A DNA stretch of 44,225 nucleotides. Origin: Tidjanibacter sp. Lineage in GTDB: Bacteria > Bacteroidota > Bacteroidia > Bacteroidales > Rikenellaceae. Positions 33,212-39,735 of the stretch are shown here, one piece after another. The notes under the pieces were generated by a model, which was not told where the DNA came from, ran no database searches, and saw only the letters and a program-made list of their open reading frames with translations. The position numbers and the translations under genes were made by a program. The stretch spans positions 1 through 44,225 of the forward strand of contig JAGBZI010000021.1 of NCBI GenBank assembly GCA_017628305.1, written 5' to 3'. Position 1 is the stretch's first letter. Every line of letters begins with the position of its first letter.

Positions 33212-35626
33212 CTAAAACAATCCTCCGAGGAGGAAGGCAAACCATGCCAATAGCCATGCTACGGCGGTGTTGTAGAGCGCGGTGAACCACATCCAGCGGT
33301 TGCTGCCCGTCTCGGAGCGTATGGTTGCAAGCGTGCCGATGCAGGGGAAGAAGAGTAGGATGAAAATCATGAATGCTATGGCCGAACGAGGGGTGAGGCC
33401 GCTGTGGTTCACAATGTTTTTCGAAAGGGACGCGATGTCGTCGCCTCCGTAGAGCACAGCCATGGTGCTCACCACCAGCTCCTTTGCAGGGATGCTTGTG
33501 AGGAGTGCCACGCCGGCCCTCCAGTCGAGTCCGAGGGGCTTCATGACGGGTTCGATAAATCGGCCGATGTGGCCTATGTAGGACTCCGCGTGGCGCACAT
33601 ACTCGGTTTGGGTGGCGGCAGCTGCGCTATGTGCGAGAGCAACCTCTTCGGGCTCCGCAGTTACCACACTCTCCGTTTGGGCAACGATGTTCTCCACGGC
33701 CACCTCCTCTTTGGGTCGAGGGTAGTAGGAGAGGGCCCAGATGACCACGGTGGCCAGCAGGATGGTGGTGCCAATCTTGCGCAGATACTCGCTACACTTC
33801 TCCCACATATGTTTCACCGTAGCCCTCAGGGTGGGCATACGGTAGGGCGGGAGCTCCATGACGAAGGGTGTTTCGTCCTTCTTGAACTTGGTTTTGCGTA
33901 GCAGGTGGGCGGTGAGGAATGCCACGAGGATGCCGAGCAGGTAGAGCCCGATGAGCACTGTAGCGGCATGGCGGGGGAAGAAGGTGCCTGCGAGCAACAG
34001 GTAGACGGGCAGGCGGGCGCTACACGACATGAAGGGGGTGACGAGGATGGTGATGAGCCTCGATGAGCGGCTCTCGATGGTGCGGGTGGCCATGATGGCG
34101 GGCACATTGCAACCAAAGCCCATGAGCAGCGGTATGAACGATTTGCCGTGGAGTCCCATGCGGTGCATCAGCTTGTCCATGATGAAGGCGGCGCGGGCCA
34201 TGTAGCCCGAGTCCTCCATGAGAGATATAAATAGGTATAGGATGAGAATGTTGGGCAGGAATACGGCCACACTGCCCACACCGCTCACTATGCCATTCAC
34301 CACAAGGTCCCTCAGTGCCCCCTCGGGCAGTAGGGCCCACAGGGTCTCGCCCAACCATCCGAAGGCAAGTTCTATCCACTCCTGTGGGTAGCCGCCAAGG
34401 GTGAAGGTGGCCCAAAACATGGCCCACATGATGAGGATGAAGAGGGGAAATCCGAGCCATTTGTTGGCCACAAGGCGGTCGATGCGCCTCGAGCGGCGGT
34501 TTACATCGTGGCCCCCCTCCTTGAGGGTCTCCTCCAATGCACCGTCGATAAAGCCATATTTGTAGTCGCCCAGCAGACTCTCGATGTCGCTTCCCACCTC
34601 GGCTGTAACCCTCTGTGAAAGGCGCGAGGCGAGGGCCTCCCAGCTCTGCAAGTCGCCACAGTTCGATAGCAGTTTGTGGACCTCACGGTCGCCCTCGATG
34701 AGCTTCAGGGCCCAGTAGCGCACAGGGAATTGGCGGGGCAGGTCGGCCGAGGGGCGTATCTCCTCCGAGAGGCGGCGAATGGCCTCCTCCATGGCCGAGC
34801 CATAGTTGATGTGGACATGGCGCGAGGCTGTGTTGCGACCCTCGAAGAGCTCTATGATGGTGTCGAGCAGGGGTTCGATGCCGTAGCCGCTTTTGGCGAT
34901 GGTGGGTACCATGGGGATGCCAATCATGCGGCCCAGCGAGTCGTAGTCGAGCGAGGAGCCGCTCTGCTGCAATTCGTCGAACATATTGAGAGCCACCACC
35001 GTGCGCTGGTTGAGGTCGATGAGCTCGGTGGTGAGGTAGAGGTTGCGCTCGAGGTTGGAGGCTACTACGGTGTTGAGAATCACATCGGGCATAGCCTCGT
35101 AGAGGTGGCGGCGCACATATACCTCCTCGGGGGTGTAGGCCGAGAGGGAGTAGGTGCCGGGCAGGTCGGTGATGTTTATGCGGTAGCCGCGGTAGGTGAG
35201 CCTGCCCAACTTGGCATCCACGGTGACACCGCTGTAGTTGCCCACATGCTCGCTGCTGCCCGAGAGAATGTTGAACAGCGAGGTCTTGCCGCTATTGGGA
35301 TTACCCACAAGGGCTACATTTATTTCGTTCTTCTTGAGTGCTTTGCGGCCGCGCAACGAACAATCGCCCAAGGCGCATGCCTCGCATGCCGAGTTGCACA
35401 CCGTACCTCCCACACCCTCGAGAGGTCGGTTGGCCTCGCCGTGGGGCAACACCTCAATCATTTCGGCCTCGCTGCGGCGGAGCGACACATCGTAGCCCAT
35501 GATGGAGTATTTCACGGGGTCGTGCATGGGGGAGTCCTGCACACTGCGAACCTCCACGCCTCTCACGAAACCCATCTCCATGATGCGTTTGCGAAAGCCG
35601 CCGTGGCCAGCCACGCGGACTATCAC
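33212..35626 (-). CDS. feoB: FeoAB: fused FeoA-FeoB ferrous iron transporter with an amber codon near the FeoA start
   Basis: FeoB moves Fe2+ across the inner membrane. From GTG 35626 the 804 residues hold a FeoA SH3-like domain lacking its first strand (HGGFRKRIMEMGFVRGVEV), a Cys-rich linker (CNSACEACALGDCS), and the G domain. The G domain has G1 GNPNSGKTS near 108, G3 DLPGTYSLSAYTPEE and G4 NMFDE. A helical region and membrane segments with two Gate domains follow (GFGCNVPAIMATRTIESRSS). The natural start appears to be ATG 35662: MKLSELKNG, then TAG (35633-35635), then KGVIVRVAGHGG in the same frame. The gene is thus a nonsense mutant, is read through, or starts at GTG. Confidence 0.9.
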   Translation of the reverse strand: MIVRVAGHGGFRKRIMEMGFVRGVEVRSVQDSPMHDPVKYSIMGYDVSLRRSEAEMIEVLPHGEANRPLEGVGGTVCNSACEACALGDCSLRGRKALKKNEINVALVGNPNSGKTSLFNILSGSSEHVGNYSGVTVDAKLGRLTYRGYRINITDLPGTYSLSAYTPEEVYVRRHLYEAMPDVILNTVVASNLERNLYLTTELIDLNQRTVVALNMFDELQQSGSSLDYDSLGRMIGIPMVPTIAKSGYGIEPLLDTIIELFEGRNTASRHVHINYGSAMEEAIRRLSEEIRPSADLPRQFPVRYWALKLIEGDREVHKLLSNCGDLQSWEALASRLSQRVTAEVGSDIESLLGDYKYGFIDGALEETLKEGGHDVNRRSRRIDRLVANKWLGFPLFILIMWAMFWATFTLGGYPQEWIELAFGWLGETLWALLPEGALRDLVVNGIVSGVGSVAVFLPNILILYLFISLMEDSGYMARAAFIMDKLMHRMGLHGKSFIPLLMGFGCNVPAIMATRTIESRSSRLITILVTPFMSCSARLPVYLLLAGTFFPRHAATVLIGLYLLGILVAFLTAHLLRKTKFKKDETPFVMELPPYRMPTLRATVKHMWEKCSEYLRKIGTTILLATVVIWALSYYPRPKEEVAVENIVAQTESVVTAEPEEVALAHSAAAATQTEYVRHAESYIGHIGRFIEPVMKPLGLDWRAGVALLTSIPAKELVVSTMAVLYGGDDIASLSKNIVNHSGLTPRSAIAFMIFILLFFPCIGTLATIRSETGSNRWMWFTALYNTAVAWLLAWFAFLLGGLF

Positions 35627-35632
35627 CCCCTT

Positions 35633-35662
35633 CTAGCCATTCTTTAGTTCGGAAAGTTTCAT
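35633..35662 (-). other. Interrupted FeoA N-terminus: ATG, eight codons, then in-frame TAG
   Basis: The codons translate to MKLSELKNG followed by TAG, and the frame continues directly into the FeoA domain. FeoA domains of Bacteroidetes FeoAB proteins normally have a charged residue at the TAG position (family knowledge). Confidence 0.85.
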
Positions 35663-35672
35663 CTCTGTTTAA

Positions 35673-35697
35673 CTATTTTTGCTGACCGCAAAAATAG
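35673..35697. promoter_or_regulatory. Perfect dyad over the feoAB promoter, candidate operator
   Basis: CTATTTTTGC, 5 nt, GCAAAAATAG: 10-bp arms, 35673-35682 and 35688-35697. The minus-strand arm contains TATTTTTG (35689-35696), a TAnnTTTG box 26 nt before ATG 35662, with ATTG 20 nt further up. The plus arm carries the same box facing the other way. Confidence 0.7.
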
Positions 35698-35796
35698 CAA
35701 CCCCGCCCGAGAGAGTCAATAGCCAAAAGTAGGTATATTGATGTCGGGTGGGGCGGTGCGGATAGTTATTTGTGGTTATTCGACCACTCTGTGGGG

Positions 35797-36393
35797 CTAA
35801 AAGAGTGTCAGTTGGTCCTTGTCGTGGATGAAGGAGAGGCGGTGATGGGGGGTGAGGCCGTGGGTAGCAATAGCCTCGCGGTGGGCCTTTGTGGGGTAGC
35901 CGGCATTCTTGGTCCATCCATAGGCGGGATACTCCTCGCCTATGCGCGCCATATACTCGTCCCTGAAGGTCTTGGCCAGTACCGAGGCTGCAGCGATGTT
36001 TGCATAGCGGGCATCGCCCTTCACCTCGCAGCGATAGGGGATGTCGAGTCGTGGATAGAAGCGGTTGCCGTCGATGAGCAGGTGGTCGGGCCTCACGCCG
36101 AGCTTTTCGACCGCCCTCTGCATGGCCTCAAACGATGCCTTGAGGATGTTGATGCGGTCAATCTCCTCGGCGCTCACCTCGGCCACAGCCCATGCGGTGG
36201 CGTGGGCCATGATGTGGTCCCTCACCTCGAGTCGCTGGCGGGCGGTCATCTGCTTGGAGTCGTTCAGTAGCGGGTGGTGGTAGTCGGGAGGCAGTATCAC
36301 CGCCGCCGCAAACACGGGACCCGCCAAGCACCCCCTGCCGGCCTCGTCGCATCCCGCCTCGAGGCACCCTTTCTTGTAGCTAATTTCGAGCAT
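35797..36393 (-). CDS. rnhB: Ribonuclease HII
   Basis: RNase HII nicks DNA at misincorporated ribonucleotides and removes RNA from hybrids. From ATG 36393 the 198 residues begin [20 protein letters not shown]. They include catalytic [40 protein letters not shown], the [20 protein letters not shown] signature and [17 protein letters not shown]. The frame is open further upstream but runs through the divergent gene's promoter. A TATTTTTG box lies only 7 nt before the ATG. Confidence 0.96.
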   Translation of the reverse strand: MLEISYKKGCLEAGCDEAGRGCLAGPVFAAAVILPPDYHHPLLNDSKQMTARQRLEVRDHIMAHATAWAVAEVSAEEIDRINILKASFEAMQRAVEKLGVRPDHLLIDGNRFYPRLDIPYRCEVKGDARYANIAAASVLAKTFRDEYMARIGEEYPAYGWTKNAGYPTKAHREAIATHGLTPHHRLSFIHDKDQLTLF

Positions 36394-36400
36394 AGTGCTA

Positions 36401-36408
36401 CAAAAATA
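36401..36408 (-). promoter_or_regulatory. Promoter -7 box for rnhB, 7 nt from the ATG
   Basis: TATTTTTG on the minus strand. The spacing predicts an mRNA with almost no leader. Confidence 0.5.
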
Positions 36409-36442
36409 CAACTTTTCGTCGAGAAGTCTACGAAGAAAAGAG

Positions 36443-36450
36443 TATATTTG
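36443..36450 (+). promoter_or_regulatory. Promoter -7 box for the membrane protein gene, 7 nt from the ATG
   Basis: TATATTTG on the plus strand, divergent from the rnhB box. ATG 36458 follows after 7 nt, which excludes the longer upstream frame and predicts a near-leaderless mRNA. Confidence 0.6.
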
Positions 36451-36457
36451 CACCACG

Positions 36458-37450
36458 ATGGCCAAACAGCAAATCGACATACTCAAACAACCCCTCCCTG
36501 TGTTGCTCCTGACACAGATTGCGCTCCTTGTGGTGCTCACTCTCCGTGGGCTCCACCACCCCGTTGAGGTGGCAGGTGGGCTCCCGCTCTCGCCACTTGG
36601 CGTGTGGTTCGACGGTGCGCTCCGTGGGGGATGGGGAACGGCAGTTGTCGTTGGCTCGGTGCTGATGGGCTCCACTCTCCTGACACGCATCACGGGGCGC
36701 TACTCACTCTCCGTCATCCGCTCGTTTGTGCCCATGGTGCTCTATGTGGTTGCGGTGTGTGGCGTGGTCTACCCCGTTACGAGCCCCTCGTTGGCTGTGG
36801 GGTTGCTGATGTTGGTCCATGCCGCCGAGCAAAACATCCAGAGCTTCAAGCGCTCCGAGCAGTTTGGTTATGTTATGACTGCCGCCTTCTGGACCGGTCT
36901 GGCTGTGATGTTGGTGCCCGACCTCATCTATGTTGCACTCCTTCTGCCGCTCCAGTGGGCTCTGTGGCAACGCTCGCCCCGCGAGATGGTCTCCGGAGTT
37001 ATTATGTTTCTGCTCCCCGCTCTTCCCACCTCCTTCTGCTGGTGGGTGGGTGGTAAGGAGCCGCTGTGGCTTGTGGGCGAATGGGCCCGCTCGCTCTCCC
37101 CGCTCGGTGGGGTCGATTGGGGCGGTATGGTTGCCGCTGTGGGTGGAGTGCTCCCTGTGGTACTACTCTCCCTTGTAGCCCTGTTCGCCTTGTTCGGAGT
37201 TGCAATTTTTGCGGGTAGCTATGGCAGCATGCGTATTCGCGCACGCAAGGGCCACCTCTATTTCGCCTCACTCTTTTTGCTCTCGCTTCTGATGATTTCT
37301 GTCGGGGTGCCCGTGGTCGTTGCGGTGCCCGTCATGGGCTTTGCTGCTGTTCCTCTGATTTACACCCTCTTCTCGCGACGCAAGGGTGTGGTGAGTGCGC
37401 TCGTTTATGTGGCACTTCTGCTCCTCTCGATAGCAATAGGCGTTGCATAA
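36458..37450 (+). CDS. Polytopic membrane protein of unknown function
   Basis: Not recognised. The 330-residue protein from ATG 36458 ([18 protein letters not shown]) has about 8-9 hydrophobic helices and no catalytic motif that I can name. Features include an early loop [20 protein letters not shown], a basic [14 protein letters not shown], and a short basic loop [11 protein letters not shown] before the last three helices. No signal peptide cleavage site is evident. It is divergent from rnhB and has no obvious operon partner. The layout is reminiscent of DUF6427-type membrane proteins of Bacteroidetes, but that is only an impression. Confidence 0.85.
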   Translation: MAKQQIDILKQPLPVLLLTQIALLVVLTLRGLHHPVEVAGGLPLSPLGVWFDGALRGGWGTAVVVGSVLMGSTLLTRITGRYSLSVIRSFVPMVLYVVAVCGVVYPVTSPSLAVGLLMLVHAAEQNIQSFKRSEQFGYVMTAAFWTGLAVMLVPDLIYVALLLPLQWALWQRSPREMVSGVIMFLLPALPTSFCWWVGGKEPLWLVGEWARSLSPLGGVDWGGMVAAVGGVLPVVLLSLVALFALFGVAIFAGSYGSMRIRARKGHLYFASLFLLSLLMISVGVPVVVAVPVMGFAAVPLIYTLFSRRKGVVSALVYVALLLLSIAIGVA

Positions 37451-37461
37451 TTGGGTGTGGC

Positions 37462-37483
37462 GTTATTAAAAAATTTTAATAAC
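37462..37483. repeat. Perfect AT-rich palindrome GTTATTAAAA / TTTTAATAAC
   Basis: 10-bp arms (37462-37471, 37474-37483) with a 2-nt centre. The half-site TTTTAATAAC recurs at 37564-37573, just upstream of the orphan promoter. It may be an operator or a weak terminator of the membrane protein gene. Confidence 0.7.
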
Positions 37484-37579
37484 AAATGCCGCTTTGGAAA
37501 GATTATTTAAAAACATTTAATAAAAAGGGGGTTAATGATTGCGAATTATTAATTATATGGGAATTTTAATAACAAAAAT

Positions 37580-37610
37580 TTTGTTTTTATCTTTTATTGC
37601 CGTACCTTTG
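37580..37610 (+). promoter_or_regulatory. Orphan promoter: TTTG-N19-TACCTTTG
   Basis: TTTG at 37580-37583 and TACCTTTG at 37603-37610, a 19-nt spacing, make one of the best -33/-7 matches in the window. Yet no recognisable gene follows on this strand. Confidence 0.75.
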
Positions 37611-37615
37611 CACCA

Positions 37616-37669
37616 ATGTTTTACGGGACATTCTTCCCGTACCTCATTAACCTAACTAACCTAACCTGA
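37616..37669 (+). CDS. Possible 17-residue micropeptide
   Basis: ATG at 37616 lies 5 nt after the -7 box. The frame reads MFYGTFFPYLINLTNLT and ends TGATGA. It is aromatic-rich (three Phe, two Tyr), as attenuator leader peptides can be, but no biosynthetic gene follows. Low confidence. Confidence 0.25.
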   Translation: MFYGTFFPYLINLTNLT

Positions 37670-37671
37670 TG

Positions 37672-37705
37672 AAAGGGGCAGACGGGAGTCTTCCCCTTTT
37701 CTTTT
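37672..37705 (+). terminator. Terminator of the orphan transcript
   Basis: Stem AAAGGGG-C-AGAC / GTCT-T-CCCCTTT (37672-37699) with a GGGA loop and a TTTTCTTTTTG tail. It may also slow transcripts from the convergent AraC-type gene. Confidence 0.85.
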
Positions 37706-37715
37706 TGTGCCTACA

Positions 37716-38075
37716 TCATCTTTTTAAACCCCTTATCGTCTGCCGATGGCTGTGGAGTTGGCGGTATTTCTGAGGCGGTATTCCGAATGTTTTACGAAAG
37801 TGGCGTATCAGGAGCGACGAGCTGCCAAAGCCACACTCGTGGGCAATCTGTGCAATCGGTTTGTCCCCCTCGAGCAGCATCGAGTGGGCCAGCAGGGTGC
37901 GATAGAGGGTCATCCATCGGTGTGGTGGGGCCCCAAAGGTGGAGTGGAACTGCTGCTTGAATTGTGTGAGGCTCATGCCCATCTCTCGAGCGAGGGCGAC
38001 AAGGGTGACCTTACGGTTGATGTTGCGGACAATCTGTTGTCGAAAGTCCGCATTGGAGGGGTGTGGTTTACTCAT
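37716..38075 (-). CDS. Short AraC/XylS-type HTH transcriptional regulator
   Basis: From ATG 38075 the 119 residues (MSKPHPSNADFRQQIVRNIN) are almost entirely an AraC-type double helix-turn-helix. The first HTH is VTLVALAREMGMSLTQFKQQF. The second contains KPIAQIAHECGFGSSSLLIRHFRKTFGIPPQKYR, the conserved AraC signature. There is no room for a ligand-sensing or receiver domain. It resembles SoxS/MarA-size regulators or the output domain of hybrid sensors. A TATCTTTG box lies 26 nt upstream and supports this start over the open frame extending to 38270. Its targets are unknown. Confidence 0.85.
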   Translation of the reverse strand: MSKPHPSNADFRQQIVRNINRKVTLVALAREMGMSLTQFKQQFHSTFGAPPHRWMTLYRTLLAHSMLLEGDKPIAQIAHECGFGSSSLLIRHFRKTFGIPPQKYRQLHSHRQTIRGLKR

Positions 38076-38101
38076 TTGTGGTTTGTGGTTGATTTGTGCG
38101 G

Positions 38102-38109
38102 CAAAGATA
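38102..38109 (-). promoter_or_regulatory. Promoter -7 box for the AraC-type gene
   Basis: TATCTTTG on the minus strand, 26 nt before ATG 38075. The 38110-38250 stretch behind it holds no gene that I can see. Confidence 0.65.
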
Positions 38110-38252
38110 GCCACTCCATTTGGCGGTTGCCGGGAAGGTGGGGGACAGATGTCAATGAGTTGTGAACACGCCTCGGTTGGAGAGCGATTTTGGGGGATAA
38201 TAGCTTGATTGAGTGGTGGTTGTCGCGCGTGGTTGGGGTACGGAGAATATAC

Positions 38253-38282
38253 AAAAAAAGCGGTCCACAAAAGTGAACCGCT
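38253..38282 (-). terminator. Terminator of tRNA-Asn
   Basis: AGCGGTTCAC-type arms (38259-38268, 38273-38282) with a TTTT loop and a run of seven T on the minus strand, 3 nt after the tRNA 3' end. Confidence 0.88.
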
Positions 38283-38285
38283 CCG

Positions 38286-38359
38286 CTCCTCAGCTAGGAC
38301 TTGAACCTAGGACCCCCTGATTAACAGTCAGGTGCTCTAACCAACTGAGCTACTGAGGA
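38286..38359 (-). tRNA. tRNA-Asn (anticodon GTT)
   Basis: The minus strand folds as a 74-nt cloverleaf. The acceptor arm is TCCTCAG with CTGAGGA and discriminator G. The D-arm is GCTC...GAGC. The anticodon arm CTGAC-TGTTAAT-TCAG-type loop carries GTT. The T-arm contains GGTTCAAGTCC. CCA is not encoded. It has a well-spaced promoter and a terminator, so it is transcribed alone. Confidence 0.96.
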
Positions 38360-38409
38360 ATTTTCGTTGTTTGCAACCCGTTGTCATCTCTAACCCCGTT
38401 TTGCGAGTG

Positions 38410-38440
38410 CAAATATACGGCAATTTTTCTTACCTCCAAA
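38410..38440 (-). promoter_or_regulatory. Promoter of tRNA-Asn: TTTG-N19-TATATTTG
   Basis: On the minus strand TTTG (38437-38440) and TATATTTG (38410-38417) are separated by 19 nt, an ideal Bacteroidetes -33/-7 pair 50 nt upstream of the tRNA 5' end. Confidence 0.8.
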
Positions 38441-38500
38441 TAAAAAGTGAAGTTTTTTGCAAAAAAAATTACATACCTATAATAAATGTGCTTAAGGGGC

Positions 38501-38531
38501 TTTGGTTTCTCGCACAAAATAGATACCTTTG
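38501..38531 (+). promoter_or_regulatory. Promoter of the DUF1573 gene: TTTG-N19-TACCTTTG
   Basis: TTTG 38501-38504 and TACCTTTG 38524-38531 with a 19-nt spacer. ATG 38538 follows 6 nt later, so the mRNA should have almost no leader. Confidence 0.8.
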
Positions 38532-38537
38532 TATGTT

Positions 38538-39644
38538 ATGCGTAGAGTATCCATATTGTTGGTGGCCTTGTTGGCGGTTTGTGCGCTCCGTGCGCAGGAG
38601 CCAGAGGGGGATAAACAGCTCCACGAGGAGCAGCCCGCACTCCGCTTTGAGAGCACCCTGTGGGACTTTGGCCGCATAGAGGAGGTAGACGGTGTGGTGA
38701 GCCACACCTTCCGCTACCGCAACGAGTCGGACCACTTTGTGGCCATCGAGAGGGTCTACTCCTCGTGTGGCTGCACCACGGGCGACTACTCGCGCAAACC
38801 ACTCAAGCCTAATGGCGAAGGGGAGTTTACCGTCAACTTCGACCCCGAGGGTATCCGCACACGCGGAGGAAAGGTGGAGAAGAGTGTGACGATAGTCTTC
38901 GACAAAGGGCGTGGACGCGTGGAGCTCGAGGTGAAGGGTAAGGTTGTGCCCCGCCCGCGCTCGGTGGCCGACGACTACCCCTACGACCTCGGTGGAGGGG
39001 TGAGGTGCGATGCCAACTATCGAGCCTTCGGCAACCTGCCGCAGGGGGAGAGCCGCAGCATGACCCTTGCTCTCTACAATGGCACTGCGGAGCCCCTGTG
39101 CCCGAGTGTGGCGTGGGAGGTGCGCAGTGGCCTGCTGGAGCTCCATCTTCCCGAGGAGGTGGCTCCGGGTGGCAACGCTCTGGTGACGATGACATACAAG
39201 CCCGACGGCGACGATTATGGGGTTGTGAGAGATACCTTCCACTTCGAGTGGGAGGGTGGGGCTGCTCGGCAGAGCATAACCACCACCTTCGTCGGTGTGG
39301 ACAACTTCGAGGGGGTGGGTGACGAAAGGCCCCGTGCAGTCATCGAACCCATCTACCACGACTTCGGCGTGCGCAGTAAGGGTGAGCTATGCGAGGTGGA
39401 TGTGACCATCACCAACAACGGCTCGGCGCCCCTTGAGGTGAGGAGTGTGACCCCGAGGGAGGGGACAACCATCGAGCTTCGGGCAGGTGATGTGGTGGCC
39501 CCCGGCGAGAGCAGGGTGGCAAAGGTCCGCTTCGAGGTGTCGCCCCTCGGCTACGACACGGTGTATGGCGGAGTGATGATTGTGGTCAACGATCCCCGCA
39601 AACCCGTCAGGGAGTTGCGCGTTGCGGCAGAAACGAAAAATTAA
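38538..39644 (+). CDS. Exported DUF1573-domain protein
   Basis: The 368-residue protein starts with a signal peptide (MRRVSILLVALLAVCALRAQ). A DUF1573 Ig-like domain follows at about 33-130: FESTLWDFGRIEEVDGVVSH, then the conserved CGCTTGDYSRKPLKPNGEGE. A second similar domain lies at about 265-350 (IEPIYHDFGVRSKGELCEVD). These abundant Bacteroidetes domains are ASPM-SPD-2-Hydin-like folds of unknown job, probably in the periplasm or at the surface. The frame is also open from TTG 38529, but that codon sits in the -7 box. The nfnA-like gene follows after 91 bp. Confidence 0.88.
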   Translation: MRRVSILLVALLAVCALRAQEPEGDKQLHEEQPALRFESTLWDFGRIEEVDGVVSHTFRYRNESDHFVAIERVYSSCGCTTGDYSRKPLKPNGEGEFTVNFDPEGIRTRGGKVEKSVTIVFDKGRGRVELEVKGKVVPRPRSVADDYPYDLGGGVRCDANYRAFGNLPQGESRSMTLALYNGTAEPLCPSVAWEVRSGLLELHLPEEVAPGGNALVTMTYKPDGDDYGVVRDTFHFEWEGGAARQSITTTFVGVDNFEGVGDERPRAVIEPIYHDFGVRSKGELCEVDVTITNNGSAPLEVRSVTPREGTTIELRAGDVVAPGESRVAKVRFEVSPLGYDTVYGGVMIVVNDPRKPVRELRVAAETKN

Positions 39645-39735
39645 CGACGAAGGAGACCTTGTTAGACCTTGGATAACAGACTATTAAACAAACAATTATA
39701 TTCTAACACAAAACTACTCAAAAGGAATTAAGATT

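Larger units (their letters stand above)
37616..37705 (+). ncRNA. Candidate small RNA or leader-peptide transcript
   Basis: The stretch between the orphan promoter and a strong terminator is about 90 nt. It begins with a small hairpin TACGGG-N8-CCCGTA (37622-37641), then an A/C/T-rich single-stranded run of AACCTAAC units, then the terminator stem. The same stretch encodes a 17-codon frame from ATG 37616 (MFYGTFFPYLINLTNLT) closed by two adjacent stops. Whether it acts as RNA, as peptide or as an attenuator remnant cannot be decided from sequence. Confidence 0.55.

Noticed and set aside
38529..38537. Upstream TTG start for the DUF1573 gene
   Set aside because: It overlaps the -7 box of a well-spaced promoter; ATG 38538 starts a clean signal peptide.
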